A stretch of DNA of 64,000 nt from Oscheius sp. JU75. Lineage: Eukaryota; Nematoda; Chromadorea; Rhabditida; Rhabditidae. Of this stretch, positions 12,238 through 23,329 are shown one piece after another (positions within the stretch are counted from its first letter, which is position 1; each line of letters begins with the position of its first letter). The position numbers and the translations under genes were made by a program. Location of the stretch: the NCBI GenBank assembly GCA_037178855.1, contig JASJZC010000005.1, positions 992,001-1,056,000 of the forward strand, in the 5' to 3' direction. The notes beneath the pieces are model-generated. The model was not told the DNA's origin and did no database searches. It saw nothing but the letters and a program-made list of their open reading frames with translations.

Positions 12238-12322
12238 TTGTTTCCACTCGTTTGTCCATTTGGGTTTGTCTAAAGATGCAATTTGCTCCTAGCAATATTT
12301 TGGGCTGTGTACTATGGAACAG
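12238..12322. repeat. Dispersed direct duplicate, copy 1
   Basis: Matches 13866-13950 with moderate divergence (shared core TTTGGGCTGTGTACTATG). The second copy is 1.6 kb away in the same orientation. Confidence 0.7.
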
Positions 12323-13154
12323 AAAGAAGAAGAATTGCTAAAGTTCCTTGCGAGATAAGATGAGAACCAAAGAAAATGCAGATAACGATAAGAGGACACC
12401 TCGGAACTAGAGACTCTAGGCTATTTGAGAAGTATTTTTCACCAAACATTGATCAGCCGCCAAGAATTGCCAGAGCCATTTCACCGATCCTGCGGGCACA
12501 GAGGGGATGAGACAAAAAAGTCGACTATAGTTCAGGTGAAACCATAATGTTTTGAAAAGGACCAAAGTCGAAACATTAATATTTTCGGTCAGATTTTTTT
12601 TCTTCAAGAATTTTTTATATGGACAATACAAACCAGACGATTCAGTTTTAAAGTGGTTCGAAAAGGACATAGTGGTGGCCAACATGAACTTTTGGTAAGT
12701 ACCACATGAGAAAGGTGCGACATGGGCGCCCAGTAAGGGTTCAAGAAGTGAATTTCCAGCAAAGTGTTGTTCTGCAAAGTTGTAGATTTTGACAAAGATT
12801 ACAACTTTACTAAACATCAAAATGCCAAAAAAGAACTTGTTGGATCCAAAAAGGGGTCACAGACATTAGAGTATAGCTTCATGAAACCTGCTATCTGTCA
12901 CGAAAACGGAAGAGAGCGGTAATGTGAAGAGAATGCCCATTCTTGAGTGTAGTTGCCCCTACTGGCTGTTATTATATAGACCCCGAGACTTTCTGATAAG
13001 AGACTACGGAATCGCACATCTTTGGACGAAAAGGAACAAAAAGTGACGGGGACGGGACGAGCGCGTGTGTGACGAAATACTGGAAGAACGTGCGCACATC
13101 TAAAAAAAAATTTCTTCGCTATGATGCTAAACAATGAAAAGTAATTTTTTCTCT

Positions 13155-13850
13155 CAGGAATGATCAATGTTTCAGTGAGAAGCCAAAGGGTGCTCAGAGA
13201 TAGTTTTGACAGTGCACCCTTTTTGGATCCAACAAGTTCTTTTACGGACATGACAGTAACAAGTAACAGTGAAACAAAAAAACTTTTTAGCATTTTCTGA
13301 CTAAATGAATGGGATAAGTACATGTTTCAAGGGAAACTTATATGTTCTGGCTTTCCGAAGAGTGCGTTAGAATCTTCAGCAATGGTAAACAACAAAATCT
13401 AACTTTTGAGACAAACCTTTGCATGTTTCAACAGGAACTCAAAACAAAACATTTGTTTGGAAAAGTTGCTAGTAAGAGGTCAGGCGATAAAGGAAGTAGT
13501 AAAACCTGTATACCTAACTTTTGCTCAGAGGAGCGATCAACGTTTCAGTAACAATGGAAAGAGAGGGCAAAGTTGTCAATAATAGCAGGATACTCGTTGC
13601 AAGAAACAGTGAAAAAAAAAAGTTTGGCACTTTTTTGACCAACTGAATGGATGGTATAAGATCATTTTTCAAAGTGAGCTTATTGGCTTTTTAAAGAGTG
13701 CGTTAGAATTGTAGTTTTCAGCAAAGGCAAACAGCAATATTTTATTTTGGGACAAACTTTTCATGTTTCAGCACGAACCCCTAAGGGTTTTCTTTTAGAA
13801 AAGTTCAATATTTTCCCTCAGGAGTCATCGACGTTTCAGTCAAAATTCAA
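13155..13850. repeat. Degenerate tandem repeat, period ~300-370 bp
   Basis: Anchor sequences recur in the same order: CAGGAATGATCAATGTTTCAG (13155), GAGCGATCAACGTTTCAGT (13525) and GAGTCATCGACGTTTCAGT (13820). Two GAGTGCGTTAGAAT blocks lie at about 13360 and 13696 with matching neighbours. Coding capacity is not conserved between the copies. Confidence 0.65.
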
Positions 13851-15283
13851 AATGAACTTGATGATTTCCACTCGTTTGTTCATTCCTGTTTGTCCAAAGA
13901 TGCAAATTGCCCCTAACAAAACTTTGGGCTGTGTACTATGAAACAGAACAGTCTATCTTGCGGAAAATTGAAGGCCGGGAGCAGACGGTATTAGTAAAAA
14001 TCAAAGTTTTTAGCTGACAATTTTCACGAAAGTTAGTCCAAAAAAGACAGTAAATGGCTGATTCTGCAACAGCTCCAAGTTGACCTTTATACCGCCTTGT
14101 CAACGAGATAAGAGGTCAGTTTCGAAACAACTCAAGGGGGCTGGAACTGGTGCTAATGTTTACTCTTGTCATTATACTTGGGCAGTTCGAGCCGGCTTTT
14201 GACCCGTCGAGTAGCTCGGCTCGGCTTGACTGAGCTGTTCGAACAGCTTGGGACGGAGACCCCCTTTCGAGCAGCAAATTTGCTTCTCGTGCCCAAGTAT
14301 ACTTGTCACAGATCAAAAACTGTTTGGGTACCGGGCAAGGAGTCAAAAGAGCTCGCTGGGGCTAAAGCCTTCAAAACTAAAGATTTCAAAGTTGGTAGTC
14401 ATGTTTTTGAGATGTTCATTGCCATTCATCTTCAAAAAGTCTTCTCAGATTGTTCTCCCGATTTCCTTGTATATTTTTTCACCATTCATGATCTTGGCAC
14501 CCTCTTGATGCAATTATCTGATCTTTGATTGCACGGATGGCGTGGGACTTGCGAAATTCTAGTGATCTTATCAGGGGGAAAAGAAGACAACATAACAAGT
14601 CACACATTTACGTGGTCTGGTTCTGGAGTGATGCAAAGACCGACGTCTTCGATACTTTTGATCATTTGTGTATAGGACAGGGAAAAGGACAAGGACAGAG
14701 GGGCAAGGACAAAGAGACAGTGGCAATTGGATACAGGAAAACCAACAAAGTCAATAGAAACTAGCGCGAAGCCAGAACTACGAGGATAGCAAAGAAACAG
14801 CATCCAAGGCCTTACGCCTGTAGCGTCCACTGTAATAGAACAGACTTTACAATCCTCTCGAACATTCCACCAGCTTTCACAGATGTCTTTCTTCCAGTGC
14901 GCAGTGTGGCAGCTCGTCTTCTCGTCCTCTCTTTAGCCTGTAGCTTCAGAAAAAGAAGCTTAAGTAACAGGCACTTCCATCGTAACTACACTTCCCGGCA
15001 GTCTCCTGAAACTTCGGACAACGGAGGTGTTGGAAAGGTGTCTCTGGTTCTGTCCATCTCTATCTTTTAAAGTGTTTGGGCGCTGAATATGAGCACTATC
15101 AGTCTTCCCTTGTGGCCCCGAGTTTTCATGAACTGTACCAAACACCGCTATGGATCCAAGGAAGAGCCCAGGGAGCCAGGAAGATCGAGCACGACACCAT
15201 CTTTGACACATGGTTGCTACCCGTGGCGGTTTCACAGAAAGCTGTAACATTGCAGGCTCTTCACTATTACAAAACGCAAGAAA

Positions 15284-15459
15284 ATGGATGTGGCGCTACT
15301 CTTTGCGATGTTCACTGTCTCTCTATGGGGTAAGTAAGGTTACTGACGTTTGAAAAAGTTGAACTAATATCTTCCAACACATGCCCCAAACAGGGGGATA
15401 GTACATACTACACAGTTACTTCCCCAAAGTTGGATAACTCAACCGTTTTCAAAAAGTAG
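15284..15459 (+). CDS. Possible tiny secreted peptide (29 aa)
   Basis: A hydrophobic signal-like start (MDVALLFAMFTVSLW) is followed by a strong donor GGGTAAGTAAG. Splicing to the CAG ending at 15415 gives two exons (15284-15329, 15416-15459) and the short tail VTSPKLDNSTVFKK. An acceptor-like TTGCAG lies about 30 bases before the ATG. No family is recognised, and a nearer acceptor would give a stop at once. It runs convergently into the importin gene. Treat as a weak candidate. Confidence 0.2.
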
Positions 15460-15518
15460 TTTCAGTAAAGTAAATATAACAGGTATTCCGACGTTAGTTT
15501 TATTCGATACCTATTCAT

Positions 15519-16998
15519 TTAGATAAAGACGATGGTAGCTTCTCCATCCTCTCCGTCGTCGACCTGCTTCTTGATGATTCTTCTGATTTCTTCCAGGCGA
15601 GGCGGAATGTCGGGTCCTTGAAGCAGCAGCGAAGGCCTGATCTTCTCGAGAAAATTCTCCTCTTTCACCAGAACAGCAAAGTGGGGGTATTCAGACAGAA
15701 TATTGACTAGGGCGTGCAGCGCTCGAGTCACGATGCGGGCGTCGTCCAGATCAAGGATCGTCTCAAAAACACTGATGACTCCAGTTGAGATGAGCCAGTC
15801 GTGACGAGGCTCGGGAGCTCCAGCCAGCATGTTGATGAGAGTCCAGGCACACTCCTTCCTCAAACGAACCTCGCCGTACTTCAGACGGTCCAGGATGCGA
15901 TCGTATAATCTATTGTCCGTGAAGAGCAAGGATAACTGGTCGTCAGATCCCGCGGCCAGATTCGAAGTTAGCCATGCAACTTCATGGCTCAGACTTCCAC
16001 CGATTCCAAAGAACTTGACGAGCATCTCATAGAAGAACGGGAGACGGATAAGCTGTTCGGTCTGTTCCGTGTTCCCTGTGGCAATGTTTCCTAGAACTCG
16101 AAGACTACCATTCTGCAGCTGCGGGTGAGATGTTCCACTCATCAGAATGTCCATCAGATCCTCCAGAAGCATCTCCATTCCACTGATAACCTCGATATGA
16201 CCGCGTCCGTTGTTCATGTCGTCGGCCAGTTGAGCTATAAAAGACAATTGGAATTTGTATGGAGTAGATTATCCGGAAGGATCGAAAAATTAAAACTGAC
16301 CTATTATCCATATGGCGTCCTTTACGTAGTCGAGATGTATCAACCAATCCTTCTTCTCGTGGATGATCTTGGCGCACGCGTTTACCATCATTCCGACTGC
16401 CTCCAGAGGCGCATTCGAGATTCCTCCACGGACCACATTCAAGGCACACCAGAGAACGTTCTTGGCAGCTTCTTTGTTAGGGAATTCGCCGTCGTACATC
16501 GAATGTCCGAGAAGAAGAGTCACATTGGTCTCTCTCACGACCCTCTTACAGTTTCCACAATCTGCTGCGATGTTTCCGAGGGCCCAGTAGCATTGTAATT
16601 TCAGCTCACTTCCGAATGGTTCCTTTCCGGCTACATCAGTCAGCAGATTTGCTCCGTCTTTCTCGACCACCAGATGGCAGAGAACCGAACTCTGACATAC
16701 CAGATTTGTCAGGGCCCAGGCAGCGTCCAGTCTTCCAATTACACACATTTTGCGGTTCCTATCGTACTGACTACTCATCACCTGCATCAGTCCATCGACC
16801 TGAACCAGTTTGTTTTGAATATAAAAGTAGAAAACTTACAATCTTTCTATTCAGTTCTGGATCCGTATCGACGTATCCCTGCGAATAGTAGCGCCGAAAG
16901 TAGGAAGAGGCCGAAGTCCTGGCCATGGGGGATCCCTTCAGAAGAGAGCAGAACATCCTAGCTTCGGCACGAAGTCCATCGGCTACCGACGATTGCAT
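15519..16998 (-). CDS. Importin-alpha-like armadillo-repeat protein
   Basis: Three exons in coding order: 16998-16840, 16799-16301, 16234-15519; 457 aa. Armadillo repeats are clear, with the W..N ladder used for NLS binding: WALTNLV, WALGNIA, WLTSNLA and WTLINMLAG. Importin-alpha carries NLS cargo through nuclear pores with importin-beta, which binds its basic N-terminal IBB domain. Here no Arg/Lys-rich IBB is evident in the ~65 residues before the first repeats, and the protein is shorter than the usual 510-540 aa. An in-frame ATG at 17034 would add KLKSKRK, but a GTAAGT donor sequence between the two ATGs makes the start uncertain. A polyA signal (AATAAA, minus strand) lies at 15504-15499. 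It could be a germline-type paralogue; nematodes keep several. Confidence 0.85.
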
Positions 16999-17503
16999 TG
17001 GGTACAACTTACGTTTTGATTTCAACTTTGTCAAAAGTTTTGTTTGTTTTTGAAAATTAATTGAAACGTTTAGGTAACTGCAAGTTCTTATTTCTACTAT
17101 CTAAAAAATTAGGTGGCAAGGCAACTTCCTCTAGAACTTTGTTTTTGAAGCCACTGGAAGCTTGAGTCCTAAAATCCTAATAGTCAAGTGTGTTTATTTC
17201 TGTCTGGAGCCCTAATTCCCAATTTGTCAGTTACTTTGTGACAGCTATTACTTTTTGCAACTCAAGTCAATTCTAGGCAGTTTGGAAGATGCGTCTCTGG
17301 GAGTTGCTCCCCGTCATAGTAGCTCGGCTGGAACATCATCTACCTGTCACTGGCCCCAACGGGGTATCAGCCAAACTTGTACAGTAACACATCCAGTACT
17401 CTTTGAGCAAAAATTGAAGATTAAGAAGTTTCAATGAATTTTATACAATGAAAGAACAGCAAGCATGTCTTGAGAGAGGATCTTTGTTTTTTTTTCTTTC
17501 AAA
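16999..17503. other. 500 bp spacer between importin-like gene and UGT C
   Basis: It contains the 5' flank of the importin-like gene and the 3' flank of UGT C. I see no gene, repeat or strong regulatory motif in it. Confidence 0.4.
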
Positions 17504-19525
17504 CTACTCCTTTTTGGACTTCTGTCCACCAGCTACACACCTATAAAGCTTTTTAACTGAATATCTAACAATGGCAAAAACTGTGTACAAAACTAGAGTC
17601 AAGACAAGGAAGATGAGACCAATGACATCGAGACTGTGGTACTGGAAAAAGTTGAGTTTCTGGCCAGCCGGTTTCAGGTTGTCCAGATGTTTGAATTCGG
17701 CCAAAAGCTCTGCCCATTTCACAAGGAGTTGTTCAGAGGAGACTGGCTGCTTTTGGACCATCTGGGAGAGACGCTGGGCTGAGGCGGTGTAGCTGGAATA
17801 GGAATGTTAGTCTCTGTCTCTTTGTCTCATCCAATTACTCACCTCGGATTTGTCACTATTTCCCTAATAGCCCAATAAAGTTTCTCCTCAGTGACCTCTC
17901 CTTTTCCAACGGTTGTTGCGATGCCCAATCGTTCAGCAACTTTGGCATTTCTTGGCTGGTCTCCAGCCAACGGTATCATGACAATGGGCTTTCCGGCACT
18001 GATGGTCTCTTGGAATCCATTGTAGCCACCGTGACTTATGAAAGCCTTGACCCTTGGATGTTGGAGGAGATCAGATTGGGGTAGCCATTTCATAATCTTG
18101 ACATTTGGTGGCAGACGGTCGTTGAGGTCATCGCCCATGTATCTGGAATGGAAAGGGTTTGTCTCTTATTCTCTGTCCCCCTGTCTCTCTGTCTCTCTGA
18201 CTCTGTCTCTCTGTCACTTTGTCTCTTTGGCTCTCTGTCTCTCTTTCCTCCCACTTACCTCATGACAAATCTGTACTTCTTCAGCCTTCTGAAAGCTCCC
18301 AAGATGGCTATTTTCCAGCTCTCCGGAGCCTTATGGATCGGTGCCACAGATCCAAAGGTCAGCACTACAGCTCCATCACCCTCCTGCACAAACTTCTCCA
18401 GCTCTTCCGGCAGTGGCTTGGCATCCTTCAACTGTGCTCCAATTCCGCCAATTTGGACGATTTTTGCCAAGGTCGGTCGGCAGAGTTCATAAAATGGCTG
18501 ACTGTTGGTCATAACCAGACTCGTGTTGGCCCCAATTTCTATAAGATCCGGGAAGTTCGGGTCCAGTTCCTGACGGAAGATCTCAGTTTCGGGAATGGAG
18601 ACTAATCGTGGCCAAAGAGTTTTCATTAGAATGTGTCCGATGAGAGATTTGGTTCTCTCGAAGAGAGTCATCTCGTCGTGACTGACCATCATCATGGGTG
18701 GAACGTAGCTGGGAGGAAGAGGCACACCGACGACGGAAGCAATGTAGTCCATGACCGGACCGCTGAAACGTAAGGATTTAAGACCATCTGTCAGTATCTC
18801 TGTCTCTCACCTGTTTAGCCAAACATGCGGAATTCCGGCCGCATGAGCGAACCCTACTGGACAGGCATGGTACATATGGACGAAGGCCAAGTCGAACTTG
18901 TTCTCCTTGAGCCACGGGATGAATTCTTTCTTCTGCAGTGCAACTAAATGAGAATTTGTTTCCGGAACTCATAAGAAAGACCTCTACAGCTATCGGAGAA
19001 AAGACTCATCAAATGCCCCATCCACTTTCGCATTCTCGGGTCGAAGAAGGAAACTTCCTGGAAGATCATGTCCCCCTGTTCGTCTTCCATGGCTTGAAGA
19101 TCAGCTCCGGTAGAGGCATTGACGTTATAGACTTGAAAAGAGTGATTGATACTAGGTTCAAGTCATTTCATTATTTTGGGGACAGAGGCAGAGAGATAGA
19201 GAGACAGATGGACAGAAAGACAGAGAGCCTACATTACTGCTGTCACCTTCTTAGCAAACGAAATATACCAACCTTTCACTCCCTTAGGGACCTTGATTCC
19301 CGACAGATCGCCTCCATCTATGGCATGCATCAAAGCCAGGGTAACCTCGTGACCGGCATTGGCCAAAGCTCCGGCGACTCTCGTGTTGAAGACTACCTAA
19401 AACCGTTTATCTTATCCTACTTTTTGTTGTTTCACCTGACTCGGAGGTATGGCTGGAGCAATTATGACCATCTTGTAGGCTGCACAGCTGGCCAGAAGAG
19501 GTAGGAAGAGGCAGAGAGACTTCAT
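17504..19525 (-). CDS. UDP-glucuronosyltransferase C
   Basis: Seven exons in coding order: 19525-19436, 19396-19273, 19131-18982, 18943-18811, 18762-18259, 18142-17843, 17792-17504; 529 aa. Signal peptide MKSLCLFLPLLASCAAY; donor-binding block [24 protein letters not shown]-terminal anchor; KSKKE tail. It lacks the intron that A and B have after NGLQ/NGMQ, but keeps a 38-bp intron between exons 3 and 4. The N-terminal half is the most diverged of the three, while the last exon stays close to A and B. The expected catalytic His is again Gln (PPSQ). Its upstream flank carries a TATATA box and GATA sites, so intestinal expression is likely. Confidence 0.95.
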
Positions 19526-19558
19526 TCCAAAGGGTGAATGCCAATGGAACTGGCTGCT

Positions 19559-19564
19559 TATATA
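19559..19564 (-). promoter_or_regulatory. TATA-like box of UGT C
   Basis: TATATA about 34 bases upstream of the UGT C ATG on its strand. The spacing would leave a very short 5' UTR. Confidence 0.5.
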
Positions 19565-19612
19565 CATTCGATAAGACAGCTGGACCCAAACCACAGATAA
19601 TACATTCGGGCG

Positions 19613-19622
19613 TCTTATCAGT
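19613..19622 (-). promoter_or_regulatory. Extended GATA site (ACTGATAAGA)
   Basis: On the minus strand this reads ACTGATAAGA, identical to the extended site preferred by the C. elegans intestinal factor ELT-2. Another GATAAG lies at about 19570. It is about 90 bases upstream of UGT C, which fits an intestinal detoxification gene. Confidence 0.6.
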
Positions 19623-19629
19623 TGACTGT

Positions 19630-21881
19630 TCTCAAACCACAGTTCTCTCTGGCCGAGAGAGAGAGAGAGAGAGACAGATACCAGGAGAGACGAAAATCAT
19701 CGAAACTGAGATAGTGCCGCGTCATTTTGATGCAAATGCATTGAGACAGGGGAAGAGTTGGAAAATTATATTATTAAACCATTTTGTAAACATCTACAAA
19801 CACAAACTATGTGTTTCAGTCTTACAATAAAAGGAGCGCTAGATATGAAACATCAGCGGAGTTCTATCGGAAGATTACAAGAATGGATGGAGTAACGATA
19901 CAGTGAGAAATATTACCAAAGTCTAAGTTTGGGTGAAACTTGCCTGGGCTCACAGGATTACGAAGATGCCTCAGGTTAGATGGACACGTGCTACTACAAC
20001 TTGGATTCTTTACGACAGAACAACCACCGTCAAAATGGAGAGACTTCTTGAAGAAAAATTTTGATAGATGCTGGTGGAATGCCCCTAGTGAAGACTGGAA
20101 TTGAGTCATTGACCGACATAAATATTTCTACGATTTGGAACAAAATATATAAATAAAAATTCCAGATAAAGAAATCAGTTGGAACAAGTTATGGACTCGA
20201 CCGACTTGTCGCGCCCTGGCGCTCCTTGGCCTAAAGTTGTCATGACAGGCCTGATACATACTTCTCACCACCTTTCTCCAAACCTGATCGTTTTCTTAGA
20301 ATCTTCTGAAAATGACATATACTGACAACATCAAAGACACCGGACCAGCCGCCAACAGAAATTTTTTTTTAAAGCGGAACCATTAATTTTTATCTAAAAA
20401 GTAAGTTTCTATCCGAATCTACGGTTGAGATTCTTGGAGAGCTCTGAGTCGAGCTTCTGCGGGATCTTGCGATACCGATCGAGTCCATACGCTCCTACCT
20501 AAAACTCTTTCACAGTTGGCTCCAACAACTCATTTTCCAACTATTCTGTTTCAGCCATTCCATATATAGAGGGAATTTTGAAACGAGTAATGCGAGGTTC
20601 CTGTCTTTCACCATATCCCCTCCTCTGGTCATGTGTCGCAACATTTCGACTCCTCGACATTCCTCTATCAAGTTCTTGCCTCGTCTCTGCTGTACCAAAG
20701 GGTCAGGCGGCGTCGAAAGAAGTAGCTCGAAAAAGAGAGGGTCGGATGTTGCGAACAGAGTTCACTGAGCTACCAAGAACATGAAGGAATCAGAGAAAAT
20801 GAGTGGGGAACTGCTGATAATTATGGATTTTTCTGACACTGGCTCTGAAGAACTGTTACAAGTTGTATCGATTCCATAAAGGCTAGGACAAGTTCCAAGA
20901 ATACGGCCTTGAAGCAAAGTGAAAAAGAGGAAACATTTGTCTTATCAAGGATTTTTGAAATATTTCATTCGCCAACCAAATGCAAATGCTTGTTGAAGAA
21001 GATTCATAACGATTCTTTTTGTTTCATCCAGTGGCCAAGTGTCTAGAGCAGTTTTGAGATTGCTCAGTTGGAACTAAAAATCTGTCAAAATGTCAGTCCC
21101 ACATGATCATCTAACATTTGTCTCTTTTTATTCCTTCGAGTCCCACTTTAGACACAAGAGAGTTATGAATGACCCATCCTACCCCTAGCCCCACCTTCTA
21201 TCTTTCCTATTACATGCCAGATTACTTGTACTGTCCAGTTAGGTAAACAACGTTAGTTACGTACCTTTCAGCCACTGGGGGTAACAACACTGTCTCCATC
21301 AATTTGCTATGAAATTTATGCTCTACATGAAACCCAGTACAATGAAACAAGAACGTCACAATGTTTCAACAAAATGATATATTTGGGTTGGAAAGACCAT
21401 AGAGTTGATCAAGTTTCGCCAACTACTAAAGAGAAATATGATGATGACAAGTTACGAAATGACAAACCTATAGAGAACATGCTCCGTTGGAAGAGGCTCC
21501 ACGTTTGTTTCTGTTGCCCTCGTCGTCGACTTCGGGACTGTTTCTCCTAAAAGACAATGTTTGTTTCAACAGTTTAATAGCCTATCGTGGAGTTACCGCT
21601 ACGCTCTGATCCTGGCTGCAAAGTCGAAACTGTACTGCTTAGCCTCGCCCTGCTCCTCTCAGAACTGTTCGGGGCCCCCTCTGAACTCAGTATTGTTTAT
21701 CCAAGTGACAGCATAGTTCCCTGTACCGCAAATGTTTCAAGAAATGATTACAAGTCATGTGTTCTGTTCGTGCTAGTGGGCTCTGTTGTCGAAGTGGAAC
21801 AAATTTGTTATTTCTGTCTCTGTCACACTCACTTCTCAGACAACCACATAATATACTCGTTTATTCTCAATCACTCTTCCC
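19630..21881. other. Gene-poor spacer
   Basis: It contains one arm of a long inverted repeat (20511-20848) and otherwise AT-rich DNA with short (GA)n runs (about 19657-19672). The plus-strand frame at 21587-22345 overlaps the secreted gene antisense and is not credible. Confidence 0.4.
20511..20848 (+). repeat. Left arm of ~340 bp inverted repeat
   Basis: Matches the reverse complement of 24092-24433. Shared landmarks in order: CACAGTTGGC, a TATATA-type box, ATGTGTCGCAACATTTCG, and CAGGCGGCGTCGAAAGAAGT. A one-base length difference in the best shared reading frame argues against both copies being coding. The arms enclose the whole secreted gene at 21882-23279. Confidence 0.8.
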
Positions 21882-23279
21882 CTAATAAGAGACAGGGGCC
21901 TGCTGCTGGGACTGGTAGTTGGTTGGAGGGGCAGCTGGTGCCTGAGCTGGCTGCTGATAGCTCTGCTGGGGAGGCTGCTGAGCGGGAGGCTGGTAGGTCT
22001 GAGCAGGAGGAGCCTGGGCCTGGTACTGAGCAGGAGCCTGAGCTGGGGCCTGGTACTGAGCAGGAGCCTGAGCTGGAGCCTGGTAGGCTTGGGCGGGAGC
22101 CTGAGCGGCGTAGTTCTGCTGGGGAGGAGAGGCAGGAGGAGATACGTACTGCTGGGGCTGTTGAGCGGGGGCCTGGTAGTTCTGGACTGGCTGAAAGAGG
22201 ATTTTGTAAGAGAGACAAAGACAGAGACAGAGACAGAGACAGAGACCTAACTCACTTGCTGCTGCTGATAGGTAGGCTGCTGCTGAGGATACTGAGGCTG
22301 TCCGTAAGCTGGCTGCTGGTAGACGGGGAACTGGTAGACGGGTAGAGGACGCTTGGGAGCACAGCATACGCACTTGAGGTTCTTGTACTGCGGATCGGGA
22401 ATCCAGTCCTCCTGTTTGACACGGGTCTGCTCGGGCTCGTGTTCCTTGCTCCAGTCGGCTCCGCGCTTCTTCCTAGTGTTCTCATCTTCGTCGTCCTCGA
22501 GCGACTTGGGCTCGTTGCTGTGCTTGCTCTTGTCCTCCTTGCTGTCCTTGTGGTGCTTGTGGCCGCCGTCGGTCAGGGCCAGGAAACCGAACATGGCGGT
22601 CTGGAAGATGGTGGTTATCTCTGTCTGTCTGTCACCCACATTGGGAAGGTTGCGATCTCTCCTGGCAGCGTTCTGGCAACAGACATTGCAGGAATCCTCG
22701 TCGTAGTTTGCAATCTCAGAGCATCGCACTCGGACGGCCTTGTATTGACCGTGGTGGTGACGATGACGGCGGTCAGTCACAAGGAGGACTCCGGCATCGA
22801 GGTCACAGACATTACCTGAAAGCTTTGTTTTTTGTTTGCTTGTTTGCCAGAGAGACCGAGAGATAGAGATACAGAGGTTTGGGCAAAGAGGACAAACTCA
22901 CGATCTTCAAGGCCTGGAGGAGGAGGATATACGGGATAGTAGATTGGCTGGGTGGCGACTGGAGGGACTGGATCCTGGGCATAGTAGCCACGAGCTGTCA
23001 CGTTGGGCTTTGTCACCGGTTTCTGCAATCATTATATGCATCTTCTTTTCGTATTGAAAGCTCCAAATGATCACTTTATTATGTTGAACTTGAAACATGC
23101 AACTTTCCATTCAGCCGGTTAACGTTTCTCTTAGTATCCAAACGGCTACAAGGCTTCAAAAACGGCTTAAAACATGAAGCATTGTTTTTCGTGTTTGAGA
23201 CCATCCTCCCCCAAAAACTGACCTCATCAGCGGCTAGTGCCACCGCGGCGAGGAGAACAACGGCGAGCAGGCGGTACAT
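21882..23279 (-). CDS. Secreted Cys-rich protein with P/A/Q-repeat tail
   Basis: Five exons in coding order: 23279-23223, 23022-22902, 22815-22640, 22600-22256, 22190-21882; 335 aa. Signal peptide MYRLLAVVLLAAVALA, then a short Pro/Tyr segment, a His/Arg cluster (RRHRHHH), and a cysteine pattern NVC ... RCS ... SCNVCCQ ... KCVCC. Between the two cysteine groups lies a highly charged K/E/D linker containing KKR. The last third is QAPAQ-type low complexity. TATAAAAG stands at 23323-23316, about 40 bases before the ATG. The paralogue at 26126-27326 shares the cysteine spacing and the intron position after the CCQ block. I do not recognise the family; an extracellular-matrix or cuticle-associated role is only inferred from composition. 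Confidence 0.85.
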
Positions 23280-23315
23280 TGCTGCTAGCTGAGGATGAGA
23301 AAACTCTGCTCGCGG

Positions 23316-23323
23316 CTTTTATA
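23316..23323 (-). promoter_or_regulatory. TATA box (TATAAAAG)
   Basis: Exact TATAAAAG about 40 bases upstream of the ATG of the secreted gene, suggesting a strong focused promoter. The same octamer stands at the same distance in the paralogue. Confidence 0.75.
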
Positions 23324-23329
23324 TTCCCC

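Larger units (their letters stand above)
12183..15283. other. 3.1 kb gene-poor gap with duplicated blocks
   Basis: No gene is supportable. Contents: GATAAG sites close to UGT B; a stem-loop repeat at 12745-12857; a pair of inverted 28-bp arms (about 12828-12855 and 13213-13241, core TTGGATCCAA); three degenerate copies of a 300-370 bp block (about 13155, 13519 and 13815); an ~85 bp duplication (12238-12322 against 13866-13950); and an inverted pair ATACTTGGGCA/TGCCCAAGTAT at about 14173-14301. The reading frames across 14166-15333 show no domain or consistent splicing. Confidence 0.5.

Noticed and set aside
14960-15333. Overlapping ~90-aa frames on both strands
   Set aside because: No similarity, no splice pattern that joins to neighbours, and composition like the surrounding spacer; only the small signal-like frame at 15284 was kept, with low confidence.
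21587-22345. 252-aa plus-strand open frame rich in E, G and R
   Set aside because: It is antisense to the repeat-coding exon of the secreted gene; its composition simply mirrors the CAG-like repeat, and it has no domain or splice context.
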